Notes: generated by a model not told the origin, from the sequence alone. A stretch of 37,831 bases of DNA from Gemmatimonadota bacterium (GCA_029879725.1 JAOUPR010000033.1:1-37831); one strand, 5' to 3'. Positions 25,762 through 34,162 are shown, numbered from the stretch's first letter. Translations and numbers: made by a program.

Positions 25762-25771
25762 GGCACCCCCC

Positions 25772-26626
25772 TCAGGACACGGATCCTGCCGTCGCGGAGG
25801 AGGCGCGGACCTTCAGCATTCCCATCCCCGCCACCGCCACGAGCCCGAGGGAGATGAACTGAGCAAGTGTGATCAATCCGAAGAAACGGTCGTCCTTGGC
25901 CCTGAGGAACTCCACCAGGAAGCGTTCACAACCGGCGCACGCGAGCCAGAGGAAGAACATCCATCCCGCGGGACGCGGGGTGTCACGCAGCCGCCACAGA
26001 AGGAAGAATATCAGCGTGGAGAGCCCCACCTCGTAGAGCTGCGTGGGATGCACCGGAACCACCTGCCCGAACCGCTCGATGAGGTCCGGGTCGACGGTGA
26101 TCCCGAATTCCCTTTCGATGATGTCGACACGGGACGGCGGAGCTCCCATGGGAAAGGCGACGCCGACCCAGGAAGACGTGGGCCGCCCCCAATCGTCGCC
26201 GACGAGAAAGCATCCGACGCGTCCCACGGCATACGCCAGGGCCAGGGCGGGCGCCGTCGCGTCCATGCTCGCCAGGATGGGCATGGCGCGACGCTTCATC
26301 TCCCAGATCACCAGCACGGCGGCGCCCAGGAACCCCCCGTACCACACCAGCCCTCCACGCGAGAAGATCAGCGCCGCCGGGTTCTCGACCAGCAACGGAA
26401 AGTTGAGGAGGATGTAGTAGAGCTTCGCTCCACCGATCCCGCCCAGGACCGCCATGAACACGAAGTCCCAGGCCCGCTCCCCGTCCATCCCCTTGCGCTC
26501 CAACTCGAGCCGGGTGATGTAGCCGGCCGTGAGGAAGGACAACAGCATGAACACGCCGAACGACGTGACGGGTTCGCCCCCGATGAACGGGAGCCATGAC
26601 GGAAGCCTGAAGAGGATGGGATACAT
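25772..26626 (-). CDS. lgt: Prolipoprotein diacylglyceryl transferase
   Basis: 284 residues from ATG 26626; an ATG 13 codons upstream adds a tail absent from the family. Lgt moves diacylglycerol from phosphatidylglycerol to the lipobox cysteine, the first step in lipoprotein maturation at the inner membrane. About seven hydrophobic spans are visible. Conserved motifs: SFGVFMLLSF near 22-31, GGLVWYGGFLG (91-101), GRVGCFLVGDDWGRP (135-149) with the essential Arg136, and HPTQLYE (193-199). The Cys-Phe-Leu-Val-Gly-Asp-Asp form of the signature differs from the Asn-containing E. coli version. Several predicted lipoproteins in this window would be its clients. It is placed 63 bp after tsaD in the long co-directional chain. 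Confidence 0.94.
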   Translation of the reverse strand: MYPILFRLPSWLPFIGGEPVTSFGVFMLLSFLTAGYITRLELERKGMDGERAWDFVFMAVLGGIGGAKLYYILLNFPLLVENPAALIFSRGGLVWYGGFLGAAVLVIWEMKRRAMPILASMDATAPALALAYAVGRVGCFLVGDDWGRPTSSWVGVAFPMGAPPSRVDIIEREFGITVDPDLIERFGQVVPVHPTQLYEVGLSTLIFFLLWRLRDTPRPAGWMFFLWLACAGCERFLVEFLRAKDDRFFGLITLAQFISLGLVAVAGMGMLKVRASSATAGSVS

Positions 26627-26689
26627 GGGCTCAACCTCGCACAGAGACGGCGCCGTGGGAAGCACGGTCCAGGGCGAGCACAGAAAGAA

Positions 26690-27757
26690 TCATGCCACCC
26701 ATCGACTGAGTCCGGGAAAGGACAGTCCCGCCGAGGGAGCGACGTCCAGCGCCGCCACCTCGCCCCGGTCGAACCGGAACCGGGCCGCGCGGGCCACCAT
26801 GGCGCCGTTGTCCAGAGAGAGCCGGGCAGACGCGTGGAAGAGCCGACCGTCCGATCCGAGGCGGTGAGCCAACGCCTCCTTCAACCTCCCGTTGGCGCTC
26901 ACGCCCCCACCCAGGAGCACCCGCCGACACCCCGTCTCCTCCACGGCGCGCATGACCTTGGACGCCAGCACGTCCACCGCCGCCTCCTGGAACGCGGTGG
27001 CCACGTGGGCCCTCTCTCCCTCCAGACGCCCCTCGAGTTCCAGCACACGGACGAGGTCCACCGCCGCCGTCTTGAGCCCGCTGAAGGAGAAGTCGTAGAA
27101 GTCGGCGTCTCCCGCGCGTTGGCCGCCTCGCAGCATGGGTCGAGGCAGGTGGTGGCGCTGGGGATCTCCCTCTCTCGCCAACCGTTCCACCTGTGGCCCT
27201 CCCGGATAGGGAAGATCGAGGAGCTTGGCCACCTTGTCGAAGGCCTCTCCCGCCGCGTCGTCCCGGGTTTCGCCCAGGAGGCGATAGCTCCCCCACGCGT
27301 CGGCATGGAGAAGGAGCGTGTGGCCTCCGGACACCAGGAGCGCCACGAAGGGAGGCTCCGCCTCGGGATCCTCCAGGGAGGGCGCGAAGAGGTGGGCCTC
27401 CATGTGATGGACGGGAACCAGGGGCCGGGAGAGGGCGAAGGCAAGCGCCTTGGCCCAGCAGACTCCCACCAGCAGGGCACCGATGAGACCGGGGCCCGCC
27501 GTCACCCCCACGACGTCCACGTCGGTCAGGGAGAGCCCCGCCTGCCCGAGCGCGCTGGAAACGACCGAGTCCACCTTCTGGAGATGGGCGCGGGCGGCCA
27601 GCTCCGGGACGACGCCTCCGAAGACCTCGTGGACGTCCTGCGAGAGGATCACGTGACCCAGGATCCGGTTGCCCCCGTCCAGAACCGCGGCCGAGGTCTC
27701 GTCGCAGCTCGTCTCGAGCCCCAGCACCACGGGGCGGAGCAGCGGACCCGAGTTCAT
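26690..27757 (-). CDS. tsaD: tRNA N6-threonylcarbamoyladenosine transferase TsaD (Kae1)
   Basis: 355 residues from ATG 27757, which overlaps the previous stop as ATGA; the frame is open further upstream but without similarity. TsaD transfers threonylcarbamoyl to A37 of ANN-decoding tRNAs, working with TsaB and TsaE. Family blocks are complete: LGLETSCDETSAAV near 12-25, GGVVPELAARAH, VTAGPGLIGAL, the metal motif HHMEAH (His118, His122), LLVSGGHT, the FSGLKTA segment and LGGGVSANGRLK. Asp in LSLDNGAM supplies the last metal ligand. No tsaB or tsaE is in the window. Confidence 0.97.
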   Translation of the reverse strand: MNSGPLLRPVVLGLETSCDETSAAVLDGGNRILGHVILSQDVHEVFGGVVPELAARAHLQKVDSVVSSALGQAGLSLTDVDVVGVTAGPGLIGALLVGVCWAKALAFALSRPLVPVHHMEAHLFAPSLEDPEAEPPFVALLVSGGHTLLLHADAWGSYRLLGETRDDAAGEAFDKVAKLLDLPYPGGPQVERLAREGDPQRHHLPRPMLRGGQRAGDADFYDFSFSGLKTAAVDLVRVLELEGRLEGERAHVATAFQEAAVDVLASKVMRAVEETGCRRVLLGGGVSANGRLKEALAHRLGSDGRLFHASARLSLDNGAMVARAARFRFDRGEVAALDVAPSAGLSFPGLSRWVA

Positions 27758-28710
27758 TCCCGGCCCGAGCGCGGACGGCGTACGACCACGGTCTCGGGGG
27801 TAGCCTGCCAGCTCGCCAATTCCGGCACGCCCTCGACCTGAACACGCACCCTCCGCTCCTCTCCGGGAGACATCCCCGTCACCAGATCCTGGGGGATCCA
27901 CACCTGCAGTGCCCCGGGGTCCAGCGCAGTCACCACGGTGCGCGCGCCCCGGAGTCGGACGTCCACCACGGCGGGGTCAACCCGGAGAACACCGGTTCCG
28001 CCGTCGGAGAGCGGAACCACCTCGATCCCGGGGAGAAGGCGCTCCATGGCTTCCTCGACCCGCACGCCCACCGTGACCACGCCCGGAGACACCTCCACGC
28101 CGGGAAGGCCCCGAACGTCCACCGCGGTGGTCACGATCCCCGACGCGCGGACCCGGGACAGGTCGATGGGCACCAGCGGGAGATTGTCGAGCCCCTCCAC
28201 CAGTCGGGAGGCACCCCGCACCCTGGCCACCTGGGGATTGACCCCCAACGCGCCGGCGAAGGCCAGATGGGTGGGAAGGGCGCCCTGGGTGGACAGGGAG
28301 AAGGGGACCACCCGGGTCACCGCCTCCTCGAAGGAGATCCGAACCGAGGCGGGGATGATCCGCTCGACGTCCAACCGCCGCCCCGACCCGAAGTCGACCC
28401 ACTCCCGTCGCAGCACCACGTCCGAATCGGGGGACGAGACCAACCGTATGGGAACGCGGATCCGAACGTCTCGGGGCATCCGAACCACCTCGCCGGCCGG
28501 ACTCGAGAACTCGACCTCCACCTCGGACGGGTCAGGGAAGCCGGAGGTGGTCCAACTCGTATCCTGCACGGACACCACCACGGGAACCGTGGCGATCTGA
28601 CCCGGGGTGTCCGGGCCGGTCTCCACCAATGCCCACAGGAAGATGGCGAGGGCCGCGGCGGCCAGCTTGAGTTGGCCGTTGTGGGTGAGGAGGCCGAGGA
28701 CCTGCGCCAC
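27754..28710 (-). CDS. YbbR/CdaR-domain membrane-anchored protein
   Basis: 318 residues from a GTG 7 bp after the thioredoxin gene. One membrane anchor (GQLKLAAAALAIFLWALVET, about 12-31) starts as YbbR proteins do, followed by an extracytoplasmic part of three to four YbbR-like beta repeats, with recurring VVVSV, VPIDLSRVRASGIVTTAVDV and VTVGVRVEEA-type strands. In Firmicutes such proteins (CdaR) bind and regulate the cyclic-di-AMP synthase CdaA, usually encoded next to them. No cdaA is present here, so the function is open: it may have a distant CdaA partner or another envelope role. It overlaps tsaD by 4 bp. Confidence 0.82.
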   Translation of the reverse strand: MAQVLGLLTHNGQLKLAAAALAIFLWALVETGPDTPGQIATVPVVVSVQDTSWTTSGFPDPSEVEVEFSSPAGEVVRMPRDVRIRVPIRLVSSPDSDVVLRREWVDFGSGRRLDVERIIPASVRISFEEAVTRVVPFSLSTQGALPTHLAFAGALGVNPQVARVRGASRLVEGLDNLPLVPIDLSRVRASGIVTTAVDVRGLPGVEVSPGVVTVGVRVEEAMERLLPGIEVVPLSDGGTGVLRVDPAVVDVRLRGARTVVTALDPGALQVWIPQDLVTGMSPGEERRVRVQVEGVPELASWQATPETVVVRRPRSGRE

Positions 28711-28717
28711 GGGAAGG

Positions 28718-29275
28718 TTACTCGCCCAGCAGGCGACGAACGAGTTCCTGGTTCGCCTCGGCGTCCCAGAGCGTGCCGCCCGCGACCTTCCTGTAGATCA
28801 ATCCATCCTTCCCCACGAGGAACGTCTCCGGCACACCGGTGGTCTGATACGTGCGCTGGATCTCACCGGACGGATCGTGGAGAATGGGGAAGGTCAGTCC
28901 GAAGGACTCCGCGAAGGCCGCGAGGTCTCCTCCCGCCATCCCGTTGGCGGAGATCTCTCCCAGCGGCGCGTCCACGCTCACCGCGAGGATCTCGAAGTCC
29001 GTCCCTGCCAGACTCTCATAGAGACGCTGCATGGACGGCATCTCCTCCCGGCACGGAGCGCACCAGGTGGCCCAGATGTTCAACAGGACGACCTTCTCCC
29101 GGTAGTCGCTCAAGCTCACGGGCTCGCCTTCGAGGTTTCGCACCGTGAACTCGGGAGCGGAGGCACCGGTCACCACGGGCTGATAGCGCGCGCGCCCGAC
29201 CCACGCCACCGCCACGATCCCGACCGCGCCCACCACGGTCCAGAAGTAAGCCGACGAAAAGATCTTTCGCATCAT
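28718..29275 (-). CDS. TlpA/ResA-like membrane-anchored thioredoxin
   Basis: 185 residues from the first of two adjacent ATGs (29275 or 29272). A longer GTG start at 29317 is possible but lacks a spaced ribosome site. One N-terminal membrane anchor (about 10-28) puts the thioredoxin fold outside the cytoplasm. The redox motif is WCAPC (Cys72, Cys75) within LLNIWATWCAPCREEMP; GVPETFLVGKDG contains the cis-proline region. Related proteins reduce cytochrome c haem-binding cysteines or other periplasmic disulphides. No cytochrome maturation gene is close, so the target is undetermined. A 115-bp gap separates it from the PASTA gene, so a promoter of its own is possible, though none is obvious. Confidence 0.9.
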   Translation of the reverse strand: MMRKIFSSAYFWTVVGAVGIVAVAWVGRARYQPVVTGASAPEFTVRNLEGEPVSLSDYREKVVLLNIWATWCAPCREEMPSMQRLYESLAGTDFEILAVSVDAPLGEISANGMAGGDLAAFAESFGLTFPILHDPSGEIQRTYQTTGVPETFLVGKDGLIYRKVAGGTLWDAEANQELVRRLLGE

Positions 29276-29390
29276 GGTCAGGAGCACTCTGGTCGAGGGA
29301 TGGCGGGGCGGGAACACTCCTGCACCGCCGGGAGTCGTACGACGTCACACGAGCTTTGTTCCCATCCATCCGCCCCGCGGGGAAGCCCGT

Positions 29391-30203
29391 TCATCGGCCC
29401 CTCCGTCCCACCCAGAGCCGCACCGGGGCTCCGCGCTGGAGCAGAACGTCCGCGCCGGGCTCCTGCTCCACCACCCGGCCCTGGTCCCGACCGAACCTGA
29501 AAAGCTCCTCGACCTCCTCGACGATGAAGCCCAGGGAATCCAGAACCGCCCTGGCCTCCTCCTCGTCGAGCCCGAGCACCATGGGCATGGCCACGAGCGG
29601 AGGACCGGCGCTGACCTGGAGACGAACCGCTCCGGGAAGCGTGACCTCGGTCTCGGCCCGAGGGCTCATGGCGATGACCCGGCCGCGGGGGACCTCGGCG
29701 CGCACCGTGTCCACGGAGACGCGCAGTCCCATGGTTTCGAGCACCACGCGGGCGCGGCTTTCACTCAACTCCACGACGTCGGGAAGCCGCTGGCGCTCGG
29801 GTCCGAGGCTCATCGTCACGCGGATCGGCCCGCCCGCCGCCCACAACTGACCGGGAAGCGGGGCCTGCCCGAGCACGCGTCCCGCCTCCTGTCCGGGGTG
29901 GGTCAGGGAATCCACGCTCCCCAACACGAGGCCCGCGTGGCCCAGGCGCCCCCCGGCCTGTTCCATGTCCAGTCCCCACAAGGAGGGCACCACCACCAGA
30001 TCGTCGGGTGTGGGCGGGGCTGGAAAGAGGACCAGGGTGGACACCAGGTATCCGGAGAGCCATCCCACGCAAGCGAGGAGGATGCCGATGCCCACGGTCT
30101 CCTTCCCCATCCGCAACAACCGGCGACCCTTCCTCCGGAGCCACCGCCTCCCGACGCTCGCCCGCGGCTTACGCCTCCGTCGCAATGAACTCCCGAGCTT
30201 CAT
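29391..30203 (-). CDS. Membrane-anchored protein with three PASTA domains, no kinase
   Basis: 270 residues; the ATG overlaps the rsmB stop (ATGA). A strongly basic cytoplasmic tail (1-35) and one membrane span (about 38-60) lead to three PASTA domains: about 69-133, 138-199 and 204-266, each with the D/E-A-x-x-x-L-x-x-x-G-L/F pattern and a G-x-V-x-x-Q/S-x-P turn. PASTA domains bind peptidoglycan stem peptides or glycan, usually at the end of Ser/Thr kinases of the PrkC/PknB type or of penicillin-binding proteins. Here nothing but anchor and PASTA is encoded. It may be a peptidoglycan sensor or a scaffold for division or wall enzymes. Confidence 0.87.
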   Translation of the reverse strand: MKLGSSLRRRRKPRASVGRRWLRRKGRRLLRMGKETVGIGILLACVGWLSGYLVSTLVLFPAPPTPDDLVVVPSLWGLDMEQAGGRLGHAGLVLGSVDSLTHPGQEAGRVLGQAPLPGQLWAAGGPIRVTMSLGPERQRLPDVVELSESRARVVLETMGLRVSVDTVRAEVPRGRVIAMSPRAETEVTLPGAVRLQVSAGPPLVAMPMVLGLDEEEARAVLDSLGFIVEEVEELFRFGRDQGRVVEQEPGADVLLQRGAPVRLWVGRRGR

Positions 30204-31495
30204 CCGAGCCTCCTGAGACGGGCCGCGAAGGCCCCGTCGAACCCGGTCGCCTGGGGGAGGACCCGGAGAAAGCCCTCCGGCGTCCGATGGGATCCGGGGA
30301 CCACCCCGGTGTCCTCCACGCGGTACTCCGGATGACGGTCGAGGAATGACTGTATCTGCATTTCGTTCTCTTCAGGCTCCAATGTGCACGTCGAATACAC
30401 GAGCAACCCTCCTGGCCGTACCCGGGGAGCCACCGCCTCCAGCATCTCCCGTTGCAGGTCGGCCATCCTCCCGATCTCCACTTCCCGCAGACGCCACTTC
30501 GCGTCGGGGTGCCGTCGTAGCGTACCCGTACCCGAACACGGGACATCCAGAAGCACCGCATCCATCCCATGGATGGGTGGGTGACGGGCGTCGGCCACGA
30601 CCAGCCCTACGTCCGCCCCCGTCCGTTCCGCGTTCTCCCGGACCAACCGGAGTCTCACGGACGACACGTCGGCGGCCAAAGTATAGGCCGCACGCCGGGA
30701 GAGTGCGACCGCCTTCCCTCCCGGTGCCGCGCATAGATCTGCAACGTTCATGCCGGAAGGGATATCCGCATAGCGGATGACCAGGTGCGCGCCGGGATCC
30801 TGCACGACCGCCGGAAGCGCCTGGAGCGCCTGGACGACGTCGGCGGTGTGTTCGAGTTCCAGGCACTCCGTGCCCATCCCCACCGCTCGACCGGCTACCC
30901 CGAGACCCGCCAGGATCTCCACGGCTTCGTCCGCGGACACGTCCAGCGGCGCCAGCGTGATGGGCGGGCGGAGGTTGTTCCTCTCCACCAGCCGCCCGAC
31001 CTCGTCCGGAGACCATCTCCGCAGCCATCGTTCCACCAACCAACGCGGGTGGGATCCCCACTGCGTCAGAAACGACTCCGCTTCGCCCTCTCCGGACGGA
31101 AAGAGATCCCGAAAGGGAGTCCCGGTGGCCCGATGGTCGGATGAGCCCAGAGCCCGCAACACTCCGTTGACGAACCCCCGGGCCCGCCCGCGCGATACGC
31201 TCCCGGCCAGATCCACCGCTTCCGATACCGTGGCGTACGCGGGGACCCCCTCCATGTAGAGGAGTTCGTACGCCGCCAGTCGGAGCACCTGGAGCACCCC
31301 TGGATCCACGCTCCCCGGGGGACGCGACGTGAAGGCGGCCAGGATGTGGTCCAGACGGCCCCGGAGCCGAGTCACCCCGAAGGTGAGTTCCCGGGCGAAC
31401 CGGCGATCCCTCGGATCGAGGCGGGCCGCCTCTTCATCGAAAGCCAGATCCAACCGCCGGCCGCGAGCCGTGGCCTCCAACACGCGCAACGCCAC
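30200..31495 (-). CDS. rsmB: 16S rRNA m5C967 methyltransferase RsmB
   Basis: 431 residues from GTG 31495, against 429 in E. coli. RsmB methylates C967 of 16S rRNA using S-adenosylmethionine. An N-terminal NusB-like RNA-binding domain (about 1-135: RFARELTFGVTRLRGRLDHIL, VLRLAAYELLYM, SEAVDLAG) is followed by the methyltransferase domain with CAAPGGK (SAM site), DVPCSGTGTLRRHPD (Cys320) and the catalytic Cys370 in YSTCTLEPEENE. The start is uncertain: the frame is open upstream only inside thiG, GTG 31495 has no well-spaced ribosome site, and a CTG at 31528 would overlap the thiG stop (CTGA) and add 11 residues. It is followed by the PASTA gene with a 4-bp overlap. Confidence 0.94.
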   Translation of the reverse strand: MALRVLEATARGRRLDLAFDEEAARLDPRDRRFARELTFGVTRLRGRLDHILAAFTSRPPGSVDPGVLQVLRLAAYELLYMEGVPAYATVSEAVDLAGSVSRGRARGFVNGVLRALGSSDHRATGTPFRDLFPSGEGEAESFLTQWGSHPRWLVERWLRRWSPDEVGRLVERNNLRPPITLAPLDVSADEAVEILAGLGVAGRAVGMGTECLELEHTADVVQALQALPAVVQDPGAHLVIRYADIPSGMNVADLCAAPGGKAVALSRRAAYTLAADVSSVRLRLVRENAERTGADVGLVVADARHPPIHGMDAVLLDVPCSGTGTLRRHPDAKWRLREVEIGRMADLQREMLEAVAPRVRPGGLLVYSTCTLEPEENEMQIQSFLDRHPEYRVEDTGVVPGSHRTPEGFLRVLPQATGFDGAFAARLRRLG

Positions 31496-31524
31496 GCGCC
31501 GCGCCGGCGCTCCCGCTCCGTCCG

Positions 31525-32367
31525 TCAGTCGAGCATCCCCACGGTGGGAGAAGAGGGCACCGCGATCTCCCGCGCGGGCATTCTCCCGGCGAGGTAGGCG
31601 AGACGGCCGGCGATGACCCCGTGCCGCATGGCGTGGGCCATCCGGATCGGGTCGGTGGCGGCGGCCAGCGCGGTGTTCATCAGCACCCCGTCCACACCCT
31701 GCTCCATGGCCCGGGTGGCATCGGACGCCGTTCCCACCCCTGCGTCCACGATGACCGGAACCTCCAGGCGGCGCTTGATCTCTCTGATGAAGTACGGGTT
31801 CACCACTCCCAGGCCGCTCCCGATGGGGCTGGCCAGGGGCATGACCGCCACGCACCCGGCGTCTTCCAGGCGCAGGGCCGTGACCAGGTCGTCATTGGTG
31901 TAGGCCATGACCTTGAAGCCCTCACCCACCAAGGTGCGAGCCGCCTCGATGGTGGCCTGGACGTCGGGGACCAGGGTCGCCTCGTCCCCGATCACCTCCA
32001 GCTTGACCCACTCGTTGAGCCCCGCCGCCCTCCCCAGGCGAGCGTACCGCACGGCGTCCTCGGCGGTGTAGCACCCCGCGGTGTTGGGGAGAAGGAAGAA
32101 CTCCTCCGGGTCCAGGTGGTGGAGGATCCCTTCCTCCGCGCGGCGGTCCAGGTCCACCCTCCGCACCGCCACCGTGACCATCTCGGCTCCCGACGCCCGG
32201 ATTGCGTCGACCATGATCCGGTTGGTGGCGTATTTCCCCGTCCCCACGATGAGGCGCGAAACGAAGGGCTTTCCACCGATCACCAGGGGCTGGACGTCGG
32301 CTCCCTCGCCGCTCTGGGGGATGGATGGTGTGGTCATGGATGCGGCTCCTGTTCTCGTTTCCGTCAT
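31525..32367 (-). CDS. thiG: Thiazole synthase ThiG
   Basis: 280 residues from ATG 32367, 3 bp after thiS; a second ATG ten codons in would give the usual length of about 256-270. ThiG condenses deoxyxylulose phosphate, ThiS thiocarboxylate and dehydroglycine into the thiazole phosphate of thiamine. Conserved blocks: FVSRLIVGTGKYA (35-47), VTVAVRRVDL, LPNTAGCYTAEDAVR, the Schiff-base Lys122 in EWVKLEVIGD, VMPLASPIGSGLGV, VDAGVGTASDA and GVLMNTALA. It sits with thiS and a TenI/ThiE-family gene, but the partners ThiF and ThiH or ThiO are not in the window. No thiamine riboswitch could fit in the 3-bp gaps. Confidence 0.96.
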   Translation of the reverse strand: MTETRTGAASMTTPSIPQSGEGADVQPLVIGGKPFVSRLIVGTGKYATNRIMVDAIRASGAEMVTVAVRRVDLDRRAEEGILHHLDPEEFFLLPNTAGCYTAEDAVRYARLGRAAGLNEWVKLEVIGDEATLVPDVQATIEAARTLVGEGFKVMAYTNDDLVTALRLEDAGCVAVMPLASPIGSGLGVVNPYFIREIKRRLEVPVIVDAGVGTASDATRAMEQGVDGVLMNTALAAATDPIRMAHAMRHGVIAGRLAYLAGRMPAREIAVPSSPTVGMLD

Positions 32368-32370
32368 CGA

Positions 32371-32589
32371 TCAACCCCCGCCGACGAAGTGCACCAGTTC
32401 CACCCGGTCTCCCGCCTGGACCGAAACGGTGCCGTAGCGGTCCCTCTCCAGGATCTCGCGGTTGTACTCCACGACCACGAGAGAGGGGTGGAGGTCCAGC
32501 GACTCGATGAGCGTCCGGACGGTGTGACCCGCCGTCACTTCCCGGTCCCGGCCGTTGAGATGGATGGAGATGTTCGACGTGTCACTCAT
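32371..32589 (-). CDS. thiS: Sulfur carrier protein ThiS
   Basis: 72 residues, ubiquitin-like beta-grasp fold. It ends VHFVGGG; the terminal Gly-Gly is adenylated by ThiF and converted to a thiocarboxylate that donates sulfur to ThiG. The pattern of an LNGRDREV strand, HTVRTLIESLDL helix, VVVEYNREILERD and VSVQAGDRVELVHFVGGG is typical. The ATG lies 8 bp inside the end of the upstream TenI/ThiE-family gene, and thiG starts 3 bp downstream, so the three are tightly coupled. Confidence 0.95.
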   Translation of the reverse strand: MSDTSNISIHLNGRDREVTAGHTVRTLIESLDLHPSLVVVEYNREILERDRYGTVSVQAGDRVELVHFVGGG

Positions 32590-33229
32590 GGTCTGATCCT
32601 GTCATCGCCTCAAGATAGCATGCCACCGCGGCCCCCGGGTCCGTCGCCTGCCAGACTCCCCGGATGGCGGCCACTCCGGCCGCGCCGGCGCCCATCACCT
32701 CGCCCACCCGCGCGGGCGTGATCCCACCGATGGCCACCACGGGCGTACCTGCGTGGACTTCCACCATGCGGGTGAGCCACCCGGCGCCCCGCCCCGGCCC
32801 GCCCGGATGGGAAGCCGTGGGATACACCGGACCCGCGAAGAGATAGTCCACCGGGTCTTCGGAAGCCACTTCACCCGGGCCATGGATGGATACCCCGACG
32901 AGCACCCCGGGAGCCACGAGTCGCCGGACCCGCGACGCAGGGAGGGAGCGTGCTCCCAGGTGGACGGCCTCCGCCGCCAGGGCCATGGCGACGTCCACGC
33001 GGTCGTTGATCACCAGGAGCGCCCCGCTCCTCGCGGCCACCTCGAGCAACTCCATCCCCAGAGCGTGGAGCGCGCCTCCCGATACGGCGGCTCCCCTCAG
33101 GTGCAGGGCCACCGCCGCGGCCCCCGACGTCAGGACCTCGCCGGCACGAACCGGGAAGTCCGGGAGGGCGAGCACGGAATCGTCGGTGACCACGTGCAGG
33201 CGCGGAAGGGTGAGGGCGCTGCGCGGCAT
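32582..33229 (-). CDS. TenI/ThiE-family protein, more like thiazole tautomerase TenI
   Basis: 215 residues, a TIM-barrel of the ThiE/TenI family (RLHVVTDDS at 10-18, INDRVDVA at 74-81, VVAIGGITPARV at 164-175). ThiE joins the pyrimidine and thiazole halves; TenI aromatises the ThiG product. Residues typical of ThiE are missing: the QLR-x-K block reads HLRGA (43-47), the GQ-D/E block reads HLGARS (90-95), and T-x-T-K reads TASH (138-141). His116 in GVSIHGPGE is kept. Layout and N-terminus agree better with TenI, as does a position directly before thiS-thiG. It starts 3 bp after fmt. A divergent ThiE cannot be excluded without comparison. Confidence 0.8.
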   Translation of the reverse strand: MPRSALTLPRLHVVTDDSVLALPDFPVRAGEVLTSGAAAVALHLRGAAVSGGALHALGMELLEVAARSGALLVINDRVDVAMALAAEAVHLGARSLPASRVRRLVAPGVLVGVSIHGPGEVASEDPVDYLFAGPVYPTASHPGGPGRGAGWLTRMVEVHAGTPVVAIGGITPARVGEVMGAGAAGVAAIRGVWQATDPGAAVACYLEAMTGSDHE

Positions 33230-33232
33230 CGC

Positions 33233-34162
33233 TCAGACGAAGCACGACCCTCGCGAGATCCCCCGGCCCCGGATCCACTCCGAGGAAGGCATCCTGACCT
33301 TCCCGGGCGGCTGGACCTCGCCGAGGCGCACGGCACCGCTCCCGCAGGAGACCACCAGCCCGTCGTCGTCGGCCGCGACGACCTCGCCCGGCCCTCCTTG
33401 ATCCGCTTCCTCGACCACGACCGGACGAAAGAGCTTCACCGCCTCGCCATCCACCTCGGACCACGCACCCGGCACGGCGTCCATTCCCCGGATGTGGAGG
33501 GCCACCTCCGGCGCGGGGCGGGCCCAACCGATGCGGGCCAGCTCCCTCGTCACCTTGGGCGCGAAGGTGGCACGGGAGGGATCCTGCTCGACCTCTTCGG
33601 CCACTCCCGCGGTGAGGAGTGCCAGAGCCTCCACCAGCGCCTCGGCCGCCAACTCCGAGAGACGCACGGTGAGCTCGGAACCGGTCTCGTCCGGCAGGAT
33701 GGGCTCTTCGACGCGATGGATGACGGGTCCCGCATCCATGGCAAGCACCATCCGCATGACGGTGACGCCCGTCATGGCGTGGCCGCGGGCGATGGCCCAG
33801 TGGATGGGGGCCGCACCCCGCAACTCGGGAAGGAGGGAAGCGTGGGCATTGATGGAACCGAGGGCGGGAACGTCGAGGATCTCCTGCTTGAGGATGTGCC
33901 CATAGGCCACCACCACCGAGACGTCCGGCTCGAGCGCGCGGATCGTTGCCTCGAACTCCTCTCCCCACGGACGCTCGGGCGTGAGCACGGTGAGCCCCAG
34001 GTCCTCCGCCACCTCCTTGACCGGAGAGGGGCGCAACCGGCGGCCCCGCCCCGCCGGACGGTCGGGCTGCGTGACCACGCCCACCACATCGAACCCCTCG
34101 TCGTCCAACGCCCGCAGCGATGGTACGGCGAAGGCGGGCGTGCCCCAGAAGAGGATCTTCAT
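33233..34162 (-). CDS. fmt: Methionyl-tRNA formyltransferase
   Basis: 309 residues from ATG 34162, which overlaps the def stop (ATGA); longer frames run into def. Fmt formylates the initiator Met-tRNA using 10-formyl-tetrahydrofolate. The N-terminal formyltransferase domain starts MKILFWGTPAFAVPSL; the catalytic triad is Asn105, His107 and Asp143 within INAHASLLPELRGAAPI and AMDAGPVI, matching the E. coli numbering closely. The C-terminal OB-fold domain (about 205-309) is present. The def-fmt pair is conserved in most bacteria, with deformylase removing the group that Fmt adds. Confidence 0.97.
   Translation of the reverse strand: MKILFWGTPAFAVPSLRALDDEGFDVVGVVTQPDRPAGRGRRLRPSPVKEVAEDLGLTVLTPERPWGEEFEATIRALEPDVSVVVAYGHILKQEILDVPALGSINAHASLLPELRGAAPIHWAIARGHAMTGVTVMRMVLAMDAGPVIHRVEEPILPDETGSELTVRLSELAAEALVEALALLTAGVAEEVEQDPSRATFAPKVTRELARIGWARPAPEVALHIRGMDAVPGAWSEVDGEAVKLFRPVVVEEADQGGPGEVVAADDDGLVVSCGSGAVRLGEVQPPGKVRMPSSEWIRGRGISRGSCFV

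Noticed and set aside
32368..33235. Thiamine pyrophosphate riboswitch before the thi genes
   Set aside because: Gaps are only 3 bp or overlaps; an aptamer would have to lie inside coding sequence and no THI-box core was recognised.
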